From CAXMNX01 sp964194845 (GTDB lineage Bacteria; Pseudomonadota; Alphaproteobacteria; Rhodobacterales; Rhodobacteraceae), in contig CAXMNX010000089.1 of the NCBI GenBank assembly GCA_964194845.1, positions 7,539-71,538 of the forward strand: a stretch of 64,000 nt of DNA, read 5' to 3'. The notes beneath the pieces were generated by a model, which ran no database searches, was not told the DNA's origin, and saw nothing but the letters and a program-made list of their open reading frames with translations. Both the position numbers and the translations under genes were made by a program. How positions within the stretch are numbered: the first letter of the stretch is position 1; the number at the start of each line of letters is the position of its first letter. Of the stretch, positions 57,243 to 64,000 are shown piece by piece.

Positions 57243-58169
57243 ATGTCGGGACATATCGCAATTCTGGGTGTTTTCGTCGCCGATACCGCGTTTCGGGCCG
57301 ACCGCGCCCCCCGGATCGGGGAAACGATCATGGGCAACAGCTTTGCGCTGGGTCCGGGCGGCAAAGGGTCGAACCAGGCGGTTGCAGCGGCGCGGGCTGG
57401 CGCCAAGACCCATTTTCTTACGCGCCTTGGCAAGGACACGTTTGCGGAACTTGCGCTGGCGACCTGGGCGGAAGCCGGCGTTATTCCCGAAGTGTCGCAG
57501 CACGATGACGAATACACAGGTGCTGCCTACATCTTCATAGAAGAGGCCACGGGCGACAACGCGATCATCGTCTGCCCTGGCGTGGCAATGGGGATCACTC
57601 CGGCGGATATCGAGGCGTGCGCGGAGCTGATTGCAAGCGCGTCGGTATTTGTGACCCAGCTTGAACAACCCATCGATGCCGCGATGCGCGCGCTGGAGAT
57701 CGCCAGGTCCGGCGGTGCGCAGACAATCCTGAACCCTGCACCAGCGGCGGAACTGCCGCCGGAGATATTCCGACTTTGCGATTTTGTCACGCCAAACGAG
57801 TCCGAAGCCGAAGCGGTGACCGGGATCAAAGTGACCGACATCGCGTCTGCCAAGGCCGCGGCGGGCGCCTTTCTGGAGCTTGGCGTCGGGGCCGCGCTGA
57901 TCACGCTTGGCGAAATGGGCGCGCTTCTGGGCGACAGGAATGGCCATGTTCATGTGCCCGCAATCGAAGCAGGCGCGGTGGTGGAAACGACCGGCGCCGG
58001 GGACGCCTTCAATGGCGGCTTCGCGGTCGGTCTTTCGGAAGGAATGACGCCGGCCGACGCGGCCCGGTTTGGTGCTGCCACGGCTGGCATTTCGGTGACG
58101 CGGCCAGGAACCGCGCCATCAATGCCCAGGCGCGACGAGATCGACGCGCTTTTGCGTCGCCGCTCGTGA
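57243..58169 (+). CDS. rbsK: Ribokinase
   Basis: PfkB-family sugar kinase phosphorylating ribose at O5, 308 residues. It shows APRIGETIMGNSFALGPGGKGSNQAVAAARAGAKT (substrate GGKGxNQA motif), NPAPAAELP, TPNESEAEAVTG, and the C-terminal anion hole with catalytic Asp, TTGAGDAFNGGFAVGL. Other PfkB substrates such as deoxyribose or ribitol-like sugars are possible, as no rbs transporter is nearby. The start at 57243 follows AAGGGGGT; an ATG at 57195 overlapping the upstream gene is rejected for lack of conservation. Confidence 0.9.
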   Translation: MSGHIAILGVFVADTAFRADRAPRIGETIMGNSFALGPGGKGSNQAVAAARAGAKTHFLTRLGKDTFAELALATWAEAGVIPEVSQHDDEYTGAAYIFIEEATGDNAIIVCPGVAMGITPADIEACAELIASASVFVTQLEQPIDAAMRALEIARSGGAQTILNPAPAAELPPEIFRLCDFVTPNESEAEAVTGIKVTDIASAKAAAGAFLELGVGAALITLGEMGALLGDRNGHVHVPAIEAGAVVETTGAGDAFNGGFAVGLSEGMTPADAARFGAATAGISVTRPGTAPSMPRRDEIDALLRRRS

Positions 58170-58296
58170 GCGTCTTCGGGAAAAAGCGGTGGTTGAACCG
58201 CCGCAGAAATAAATGCACGCTGACGTCTTCGGCATTGCCGAAGTCCGCGGATTGTTCCAGTTGGCAAGGCGAACGCACGAAGCCCAAAAGGCACGC

Positions 58297-59094
58297 ATGA
58301 CGCACCCATTGATCACCCAGGCCGATGTCGACGCTTTTCAGCGGGATGGCGTGGTATTGGTCAGGAACCTGTTTGCCGATTGCGTCGATACGATCCGCGC
58401 GGGCATCGAAAAGAACATGGGCGACCCCGGCCCGTATGCCGCCGAAAACCTGAAAGAGGGCGAGGGCGGTCGGTTTTTCGACGATTACTGCAACTGGACC
58501 CGGATACCCGAGTTCGCGACGGCGGTTCACAAGTCACCGGCTGGCGAGGTTGCCGCAGATCTGATGGGATCGCGACGTGTTCAGATGTTTCATGATCATA
58601 TTCTGGTCAAGGAACCCGGCACGTCAAAGCCAACGCCCTGGCATCAGGATGCTCCGTATTATTTCGTCGAGGGCCGCCAGACGGTCAGTTTCTGGTCACC
58701 GATGGACCCGGTGAGGGACGCGTCGCTTCGCTGTGTTGCCGGTTCGCATAACTGGGAAAAGCCGGTATTGCCCACCAAGTGGCTGAGCGAGGAGGATTTT
58801 TTCCCCGATGAAGGTCTATATATGGCGGTGCCCGATCCGGACGCCGAAGGAATGACAATTCGCGAGTGGGCGATGGAGCCCGGCGATGCGGTGGCGTTCA
58901 GTTTCGGCACGCTTCATGGCGCGCGCGGCAACAAAACGGGTCAGCGGCGGCGGGCGTTCTCGCTGCGCCTTGTCGGCGATGATGCGCGCTATGTTGAACG
59001 CCCAGGGCCAACGTCGCCACCGTTTCCCGGTCACGGGATGGCGGAGGGCCAAGCGCTGCGCGAGGACTGGTTTCCGGTTATTTTCGAGCGCTAA
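58297..59094 (+). CDS. Phytanoyl-CoA dioxygenase (PhyH) family enzyme
   Basis: A 2-oxoglutarate/Fe(II)-dependent hydroxylase, 265 residues, with the double-stranded beta-helix core. The iron triad is TPWHQDAPYY (His and Asp) and LHGARGN (distal His), with the oxoglutarate-binding Arg in RRAFSLRLVGDD. The opening ITQADVDAFQRDGVVLVRNLF is typical. Family members hydroxylate small carboxylates, phosphonates, betaines or ectoine; I cannot choose. It follows ribokinase by 127 bases on the same strand. The start at 58297 is preferred to 58213. Confidence 0.88.
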   Translation: MTHPLITQADVDAFQRDGVVLVRNLFADCVDTIRAGIEKNMGDPGPYAAENLKEGEGGRFFDDYCNWTRIPEFATAVHKSPAGEVAADLMGSRRVQMFHDHILVKEPGTSKPTPWHQDAPYYFVEGRQTVSFWSPMDPVRDASLRCVAGSHNWEKPVLPTKWLSEEDFFPDEGLYMAVPDPDAEGMTIREWAMEPGDAVAFSFGTLHGARGNKTGQRRRAFSLRLVGDDARYVERPGPTSPPFPGHGMAEGQALREDWFPVIFER

Positions 59095-59258
59095 AGCAGT
59101 TCTAGCGTGAGACGATATTCGATAAATCCCGCCGCAATCCGGGGCGGAGCTCCGGGGCCGTTCAGGATCGGCGCGCCAAGATCTATATTCCACAAACGAT
59201 GAAATTGATTTGACAACGTGAGCCCGATATTCGATCGACCCTTCCGGGCAGGCTTTCA

Positions 59259-59290
59259 AACGCCCATTAAGGTTAACGCCCATTAAGGTT
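59259..59290. repeat. Perfect 16-base tandem duplication
   Basis: AACGCCCATTAAGGTT occurs twice head to tail (59259-59274 and 59275-59290) with no mismatch, in non-coding DNA. It could be a recent slippage product or paired operator half-sites. Confidence 0.75.
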
Positions 59291-59436
59291 GAAGGGTTTC
59301 CCGGGTAGGAGGGCATCGTCTTACATTTCAGAGAATACGTCGCCCAAGGCAAAACAAAACATTGATTGAACCGCCTCGCCACGCGCTAGGGTCTGGAACC
59401 ATTAAACCTGCGCCATCAGCGCGAGATCAGTCTTTG

Positions 59437-59503
59437 CCGCAAGGGCGTGCAAAATAAGAAGATGTGGCGGGGTCACATAGGTATATTTTGTGCGCCCTTG
59501 CGG
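59437..59503. repeat. Long inverted repeat, 20-base arms
   Basis: The arms 59437-59456 (starting CCGCAAGGGCGTGC) and 59484-59503 (ending GCGCCCTTGCGG) match at 18 of 20 positions, with a 27-base loop. Strong enough to fold in RNA, it could be a transcript end for the PhyH gene or the remnant of a small mobile repeat. Confidence 0.7.
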
Positions 59504-59701
59504 TGAAAACAGGCCGCGCCCTGCGGGTTCGCCCTGAAAGCCTTTCCTGCCGCTTCATTCAAACGTGACATAGAGCCACTCTGTTACCGTTTGAATTCAT
59601 TGTAATAAAGACTTTCAGAGCGAACTGATGGTGGAGGATTAGTGGGTCCAGACCGTAAGGTTCGTGTTTGCCCGGGCCGGTGCGAGCACAGCGCCCGTCT
59701 T

Positions 59702-59790
59702 CGTGCTGAAAGCACGCCTGTGGCGTGACGCGCGTCCTCTCGTGCATTGCGGCAAAATGCACGAAAAACAGGCGATTGCGTGCAATCGCC
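59702..59790. repeat. Chain of three perfect stem-loops
   Basis: CGTGCT-GAA-AGCACG (59702-59716), TCGTGCATT-N7-AATGCACGA (59740-59764) and GGCGATTGC-GT-GCAATCGCC (59771-59790) follow one another within 90 bases. Such density is unusual for the window and suggests a structured RNA or nested REP-type repeats downstream of the MetX-like gene. Confidence 0.65.
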
Positions 59791-59844
59791 AAGAGGCAGG
59801 CGAGATCCGTTGCGGACGACCCGGTCGGTCCAACGTAATTTGGT

Positions 59845-60858
59845 CTAGCCCTCCAGCAACTCGCCAATGTTTGCGTCCAATGCTTCTGCGAAACCAGCGT
59901 CATTGCCGGGGTTTGCCGCGCAATGGCCGAATTCGGATCGGTAGGGGCGGAAAGTTGCATTCGGGATCAACCGCGCTTCGATCTCGTTGTCTTCTGGCGG
60001 AAAATACAGATCGTGGGTGCAGGGCATCAGAATGCACTTCGCGCGGATAGACCCAAGTGCAGCCTCAAAATTGCCGTCAAAATCGGGACCAGCACTCACA
60101 TCCCCCACCTGCCAGGTCGCGAGCTTGCACAAAAGATCATTGGCGTCCCAGTTGGCCGCGTGATCCTCGGCCCAGTCTTCCAGCAGATCATCGAGCGTCT
60201 GAAAGCCAAGTTCGCGATAAAGCCCGTTTCGGTAAAACGCCTGGCTGAACGCCCAGCCTGCATAGACCCGTCCAAAGGCCCTCAACCCCTCGACCGGCGG
60301 CGCCGAATAACGCCCGCCTTGAAACGAAGCGTCAGCACAAAGGGCGGCCTTAACACCTTCCAGGAAAACGAAATTATGCGGCGAGGTTCGGGCTGACGCG
60401 CAAAACGGCAGGATCGCGACCACCATGTCGGGATACTGAACCGCCCAGTGATAGGCCTGGCACCCGGCCATCGACCAGCCCATGACCAGCGCGATCCGGT
60501 TGACGTTCAGATGCTCGGTCAACAAGCGGTGCTGGCAGGCGACGTTGTCCTGAAACGAAATCGCCGGAAAGTCCGCGCCCGCTTGCGTGGAGTCGGCATT
60601 GCTGGGGGAGGTGGACAACCCGTTGCCGAAAAGGTTGACGGAGACAATGAAATGCCGTGCCGGATCAACCGCGCGGCCCGGGCCAAAGAACCCTTCGTTG
60701 CGCTGATGCGTGCCGGTAAAAAAAGTCGGCATGACGACGACGTTGTCACCGGCGGCGTTCAGCGTGCCGTAGGTCTTGTAGGCCAAGTGAGCCCTTTTGA
60801 GGACGCCGCCGCCGGTTAGCGATTGGTCGCCAAGTTTGAAGACATCATAATCCGTCAT
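59845..60858 (-). CDS. MetX-like alpha/beta-hydrolase (homoserine O-acetyltransferase family)
   Basis: A 337-residue alpha/beta-hydrolase of the MetX family. It has AHLAYKTYGTLNAAGDNVVVMPTFFTG, the nucleophile elbow MGWSMAGCQAYHWAVQYPD (Ser; the classical enzyme has GGSMGG), ILMPCTHDLYFPPEDN (Asp) and EFGHCAANPG (His). The divergent elbow (GWSMAG) and missing Met-pathway neighbours suggest a hydrolase or acyltransferase on another substrate. The start at 60858 gives MTDYDVFKLGDQ. It is last in the minus-strand run from the Rieske gene, but a 148-base gap with a hairpin repeat separates it from the glutamine-synthetase-like gene. Confidence 0.83.
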   Translation of the reverse strand: MTDYDVFKLGDQSLTGGGVLKRAHLAYKTYGTLNAAGDNVVVMPTFFTGTHQRNEGFFGPGRAVDPARHFIVSVNLFGNGLSTSPSNADSTQAGADFPAISFQDNVACQHRLLTEHLNVNRIALVMGWSMAGCQAYHWAVQYPDMVVAILPFCASARTSPHNFVFLEGVKAALCADASFQGGRYSAPPVEGLRAFGRVYAGWAFSQAFYRNGLYRELGFQTLDDLLEDWAEDHAANWDANDLLCKLATWQVGDVSAGPDFDGNFEAALGSIRAKCILMPCTHDLYFPPEDNEIEARLIPNATFRPYRSEFGHCAANPGNDAGFAEALDANIGELLEG

Positions 60859-60948
60859 GACTTTGATACGGTCCCGCAAAGCGCAAAGGATCGTGTCTGC
60901 CTGGGCGGGAGCGAGAATCGCGGCCGCCCGGGGGCGGGCAGGCGCGAT

Positions 60949-60966
60949 CCGGTGCTGATGCCCCGG
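60949..60966. repeat. GC-rich intergenic hairpin repeat
   Basis: CCGGTGC-TGAT-GCCCCGG in the gap between the MetX-like and glutamine-synthetase-like genes, preceded by GCGAT and followed by AAAGA, closely matching the unit at 13766-13783. One G-T pair is present in the stem. Confidence 0.6.
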
Positions 60967-61006
60967 AAAGAAATAGATTTGGTCGCGTGAGCCATGCGTG
61001 TCAATT

Positions 61007-62431
61007 TTAATAAAGCCTCAGATATTCCTGCACCTCCCAATCGGTAACCGCCTGATGATACCGTTCCCACTCGTCGTTTTTGTATTCGATGTAGGACCGG
61101 CGCATGACCTCTCCCATGACATCCCCGGCAAGCTCGTCGTTGCGCAGCGCCTCTATCGCCGCGAACAGGGTGCGGGGCAGGCGGTGGATGCCGAGCGCTT
61201 TCAGCTCCGCCTCGGTCTTTGCATAAAGATCGAAATCCGTGGGATCGCCCGGCTCAATCTTGCCTTTGATCCCCTTCACCGCACATGTCAGCGTCATCGC
61301 CATCGCCAGATAGACGTTCATCGTCATGTCACAGGCGCGGTTTTCAATGCAGTGACGGTTCTGCGGCAGCCGGAATTGCGCCGACCGGTTGTTGTAGCCA
61401 TAGGTGATATTCGTTGGTGCCCAGGTGACCGTGCCGCCCTCAAATCCTCCAACCCGCGGAACCAGCCCGTTATAGGAATTTACGGTCGGACAGGTGATCG
61501 CCGTGATCGCTTCGGCATGGCTCATCAGACCGCCGACGGCGTGGCGTGACGCGTCGCTCCAGTTTCCATCCGCCGTGCCGAAAATGTTTTCGCCCGGGCG
61601 ATCTTCGTGCTGCATCGACAGGTTGATATGAGCGCCCGACCGCCAGTCGCCAATGGTCGGCTTGGGCATGAAGGTCACGAACATGCCGTGCTTTTTGGCG
61701 ACCTCTTTCAGGACGATCCGCAGGAACACCAGCCGGTCCGACATCTCCAGCAGGTTGGTATAGTGGAAATCCAGTTCGAACTGCGAATAGCCGCCTTCGG
61801 CCACTACGTCGTGGAGGTTCCAGCCCATGTCTTCCAGGATGTCGATCAATTCCTTCAGATAGGGCATTGAATTGATGGAATATTCCACATCATAGCCGAA
61901 CGCCTGACGCCGTGGGCGTATCCCGTCAGCAGGGTCGTCATCGAAGGCCTTCACCGGCTGCCCGGCGTCATCGTATTTCATCACGATGAACTCCGGCTCG
62001 ACGCCCGCATAGGCGGTATAGCCTTGCGCCTTCGCCGCCTGCATCGCGCGTTTCAGTGCTTGCCGGGGACAAACATTATACGGCGCGCCTTCCCAATAGA
62101 GATCGGAGAATATCATCGCCATGGATTTGTCCCAGGGGCAGACATAGACCGCATCAAGATCGGGAACGACGACCTGATCGCTGTCAGCGGGGGACAATTC
62201 GGGGACGTAGGATATCGAATGCACCGCGAATTGCGGGCCTTTGCCAAGGCAAAGTTGCTCAAAATCGCTCATCGGCACGGGTTTGGTTTTGGGAATGCCG
62301 TGCAGGTCGATCCACGCGGCCATCACGTATTTGACGCCGGCGTCTTCCAGCCGCTTTCTGACCTCCGGGATCCGTGGCCGGTTGCGCTCAACGGCTTCTG
62401 AAAAGCTCTCGTAGTAGATCTTGTCCGGCAT
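61007..62431 (-). CDS. Glutamine-synthetase-family ligase (gamma-glutamyl-amide type)
   Basis: A 474-residue member of the glutamine synthetase superfamily, nearest in form to GlnT/type III-like and gamma-glutamylmethylamide synthetases rather than GlnA. Beta-grasp N-terminus VKYVMAAWIDLHGIPKTKPV; metal-site segment AYAGVEPEFIVMKYD; VVAEGGYSQFELDFHYTNLLEMSD; GAHINLSMQ (His of the catalytic site); and NSYNGLVPRVGGFEG with NRSAQFRLP. There is no adenylylation-loop Tyr motif of GlnA. It would join glutamate (or a similar acid) to an amine using ATP. AAGGACGGGA precedes the ATG. It lies within a run with a cupin, a VOC protein and a Rieske oxygenase. Confidence 0.88.
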   Translation of the reverse strand: MPDKIYYESFSEAVERNRPRIPEVRKRLEDAGVKYVMAAWIDLHGIPKTKPVPMSDFEQLCLGKGPQFAVHSISYVPELSPADSDQVVVPDLDAVYVCPWDKSMAMIFSDLYWEGAPYNVCPRQALKRAMQAAKAQGYTAYAGVEPEFIVMKYDDAGQPVKAFDDDPADGIRPRRQAFGYDVEYSINSMPYLKELIDILEDMGWNLHDVVAEGGYSQFELDFHYTNLLEMSDRLVFLRIVLKEVAKKHGMFVTFMPKPTIGDWRSGAHINLSMQHEDRPGENIFGTADGNWSDASRHAVGGLMSHAEAITAITCPTVNSYNGLVPRVGGFEGGTVTWAPTNITYGYNNRSAQFRLPQNRHCIENRACDMTMNVYLAMAMTLTCAVKGIKGKIEPGDPTDFDLYAKTEAELKALGIHRLPRTLFAAIEALRNDELAGDVMGEVMRRSYIEYKNDEWERYHQAVTDWEVQEYLRLY

Positions 62432-62463
62432 AAATCCCGTCCTTCTAAGATATTGATTCCGAC

Positions 62464-62871
62464 TTACTCGGTGAAACCCATGTCTTCCGGGTCAATGCCT
62501 GGAACATGGGTCAGACCGGCAAGTGCCTTCCAGTTATGCGGGTAGGCGGCGTAAAAAATGACGCAGCGATCATCGGCCTCGTAAGAGATGTGGTTATCCT
62601 TTGGCACGAAAAGCACGTCGCCGCGGTTGCAAATGTATTCCTCGCCGTCGCAGACCAGCCGGAATGTGCCTTCAAGAACATAGATGAGTTCATCGCAGGT
62701 AAGGTCCCACGGAACCTTGATATTCTTGAGGACATTGATGCCGCCGCACATAGAATCGCTAATTTTGCTGGTGACCAGCGGCTTTATGTAAGTATCGCCA
62801 TCACTTTCGCCGATGCTATCATAGCGATCTTGAACGATATTGAATTTGAAAAGACTTGGTTTGTTGCCCAT
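62464..62871 (-). CDS. Cupin-domain protein
   Basis: A single-domain cupin of 135 residues. Motif 1 is replaced in part: DLTCDELIYVLEGTFRLVCDGEEYICNRGDVLFVP holds Asp/Glu where many cupins have His, and motif 2 is NHISYEADDRCVIFYAAYPHNW. It resembles EutQ-like and small ligand-binding cupins. It may be an isomerase or decyclase of the pathway, or a non-catalytic binder. It lies 32 bases before the glutamine-synthetase-like gene and 12 after the VOC gene, so it is part of the same transcript. Confidence 0.85.
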   Translation of the reverse strand: MGNKPSLFKFNIVQDRYDSIGESDGDTYIKPLVTSKISDSMCGGINVLKNIKVPWDLTCDELIYVLEGTFRLVCDGEEYICNRGDVLFVPKDNHISYEADDRCVIFYAAYPHNWKALAGLTHVPGIDPEDMGFTE

Positions 62872-62883
62872 CGATTGGTGCCT

Positions 62884-63312
62884 TTATGCCAGGTGTTTCA
62901 GGATGCTTTCGTTCAGCTCGACTTTATAGCCATCCGGGTCTTCGCAGAACGCGATCACGCGGGTGCCGTTTTTCATCGGTCCTGCAGGTCGGGTGATATT
63001 GACGCCTTTGGCGGCCAGGTCTTCGCAGGCTTTGTAGACGTCCGGGGTCTCGATGCAGATATGCCCCCAGCCGTTGCCCTTGTCGTAGGATTCAGTCTGA
63101 TCCCAGTTCGCGGTCAGTTCCAGCGTCGGAAACTCGGCCTCGGGTCCGTATCCGATGAATGTATTGGTAAATTTGCCGTCCGGGTAATCGGTGCGGCGCA
63201 GCACCTGCATACCTAATATTCCGCAGTAAAAATCGATGGACTTCTCCATATCGAGAACCCGGATCATCGTGTGGGCCAGCCGGAACCTGCCGGCACTGGC
63301 GTCATTGCTCAT
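62884..63312 (-). CDS. VOC-family (glyoxalase-like) protein
   Basis: A 142-residue two-module vicinal-oxygen-chelate protein. Metal ligands appear as FRLAHTMIRVLDMEKSIDFYCGILGM (His), FPTLELTANW (Glu), GWGHICIETPDVYKACEDL (His) and PDGYKVELNES (Glu), the complete H-E-H-E set of glyoxalase I. It may therefore detoxify methylglyoxal-type products or act on a pathway intermediate. The start at 63312 has GGGGGG 7 bases upstream; an ATG at 63327 is in frame. It starts 19 bases after the Rieske stop. Confidence 0.9.
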   Translation of the reverse strand: MSNDASAGRFRLAHTMIRVLDMEKSIDFYCGILGMQVLRRTDYPDGKFTNTFIGYGPEAEFPTLELTANWDQTESYDKGNGWGHICIETPDVYKACEDLAAKGVNITRPAGPMKNGTRVIAFCEDPDGYKVELNESILKHLA

Positions 63313-63331
63313 GTGGTTGCCCCCCATTCCA

Positions 63332-64000
63332 TCAATCCGCAGCCATCAGATCGCTGACAATCTTTTCCTGAAATGCCCGCACGCTGTCTTCCCAGACCGG
63401 CGACAAGACGCCGCCATCGGTCGCGGCATTTGACGCGCGGCCCTGATACATCCGCTCGACCATTTCGTGGTCTTCCTTGTGGACATCCCACCAAAGCGTT
63501 TTCAGCGCCTCGACCTCGGTCTCCGACAGGCTTTGTCCTTCGGTGGCGTAGATCACGCGCTTTTGCGCCATACGCCCCGGCCCAAGCGGGATGTTCAGGT
63601 AAACCCCCAGCTGATCGGGGAAATATCGACCGAATATGAAATTCGGATACAGAGTCAGATAGCGTGAACTGACCCCCAGACCGCCGGATGTTCCGCTTTC
63701 TTCCTTCAGATCGACCGCGCTGCCAAGGCAATTTCCGTCGATAATCGTATAGTGATCTTCCAGTGGCTGTCTGGTGGTCGAAACATGCACAAACTGCACA
63801 TGGTAGGGTTCGATGAAGTTCTCCATGATCAGTTTCCAATTGGTCTCGATCACGCCGAAGTCGAGCGTCCCAATCGGTTGGATCTTGCGGAAATCCAAAC
63901 CCTCAAGGCGCGAAATCAATGGCGCGGCATAGTCCTCAAATTCCGGCGCATCGCCGCTCAGATTGACGAATATCCAGTCGTGCCAGACATGGCTGCGCAC
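63332..64000 (-). CDS. Rieske non-haem iron oxygenase, large subunit, C-terminal part
   Basis: The last 222 codons of an aromatic-ring-hydroxylase/CntA-type oxygenase; the Rieske cluster and start lie beyond position 64000. The visible catalytic domain begins RSHVWHDWIFVNLSG and has the mononuclear iron motif NWKLIMENFIEPYHVQFVHVS (two His in E-P-Y-H-x4-H). A C-terminal DHEMVERMYQGRASNAATDGGVLSPVWEDSVRAFQ segment resembles carnitine- and betaine-type N-demethylating or C-N-cleaving members (CntA/GbcA-like) more than benzene-type dioxygenases. It heads the visible operon with VOC, cupin and ligase genes. Confidence 0.88.
   Translation of the reverse strand: MRSHVWHDWIFVNLSGDAPEFEDYAAPLISRLEGLDFRKIQPIGTLDFGVIETNWKLIMENFIEPYHVQFVHVSTTRQPLEDHYTIIDGNCLGSAVDLKEESGTSGGLGVSSRYLTLYPNFIFGRYFPDQLGVYLNIPLGPGRMAQKRVIYATEGQSLSETEVEALKTLWWDVHKEDHEMVERMYQGRASNAATDGGVLSPVWEDSVRAFQEKIVSDLMAAD

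Larger units (their letters stand above)
59095..59844. other. 750-base gene-free, hairpin-rich region
   Basis: Between convergent PhyH and MetX-like genes I find no convincing coding frame; the longest one (minus, 59559-59960) has no recognisable motif and crosses several hairpins. The region holds a diverged CCGGGGC hairpin (59139-59155), a perfect 16-base tandem duplication (59259-59290), a long inverted repeat (59437-59503), and a chain of stem-loops (59702-59790). It may be a decayed gene, a repeat nest or an RNA locus. Confidence 0.6.

Noticed and set aside
59559..59960. A minus-strand frame in the long gap near the MetX-like gene
   Set aside because: Runs through three perfect stem-loops and into the MetX-like gene in another frame; no motif or ribosome binding site.
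1..64000. CRISPR arrays, prophage, insertion sequences, integrases, replication origin
   Set aside because: No regularly spaced repeats, transposase or integrase motifs, phage genes or DnaA-box clusters were seen; the tRNA-Gly scar is the only trace of mobility.

Overview
The window is a GC-rich, gene-dense chromosomal segment of an alphaproteobacterium, most likely a marine Roseobacter-type member of the Rhodobacterales. The grounds are the small DUF6280 protein, the beta-hydroxyaspartate cycle genes, a corrinoid C1 cluster with a 'virulence factor' domain protein, a short PutA with a divergent Lrp regulator, and intergenic hairpin repeats of a kind common in that order. There is no replication origin, rRNA operon, prophage, transposase, integrase or CRISPR array.

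Layout. 1-13,900: housekeeping and amino-acid genes (M29 peptidase fragment, DUF6280, efp, ygfZ, a GT2 glycosyltransferase, an MsbA-like ABC exporter, a class V aminotransferase, a HisC-like aminotransferase, valS, an Lrp/ornithine decarboxylase divergon, a DUF2235 hydrolase). 13,900-23,030: metF/metR divergon with two perfect dyads, a TetR regulator, gnd, an inositol monophosphatase, a MaoC hydratase, then an overlapping ribF-ycgN-ltaE run and a thioesterase. 23,040-25,950: a tRNA-Gly(CCC), three truncated aromatic-catabolism genes and a decayed half copy of the same tRNA gene, which together look like the scar of an integrated and then deleted catabolic island. 26,000-35,200: a TPR-sulfotransferase, a RACo-like corrinoid activase, small membrane and secreted proteins, a cytochrome P460-like protein, and a minus-strand operon for corrinoid/folate methyl transfer. 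35,400-43,230: Ppx/GppA, DUF6356, Lrp plus an SMR pump, rhomboid, putA/putR, a TPR protein and tRNA-Leu(UAA).

43,400-54,720 is the metabolic centrepiece. (S)-ureidoglycine aminohydrolase, bhcR and bhcABCD (the complete beta-hydroxyaspartate cycle), a translationally coupled ankyrin protein, a xanthine/uracil permease, 5-hydroxyisourate hydrolase, a LysR regulator and the cytochrome-linked urate oxidase PuuD lie side by side. Read together, they would import and oxidise purines, release glyoxylate from the ureide intermediates and assimilate that glyoxylate to oxaloacetate without losing carbon as CO2.

54,720-64,000: a DUF2799 lipoprotein, rlmE, a run of choline-kinase-like, ribokinase and PhyH dioxygenase genes, a 750-base gene-free region rich in hairpins, and a minus-strand run encoding a Rieske oxygenase (cut by the window end), a VOC protein, a cupin, a glutamine-synthetase-like ligase and a MetX-like hydrolase. 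This last group has the composition of a catabolic pathway for a small nitrogenous compound whose substrate I cannot name; it is the best candidate here for an uncharacterised pathway.
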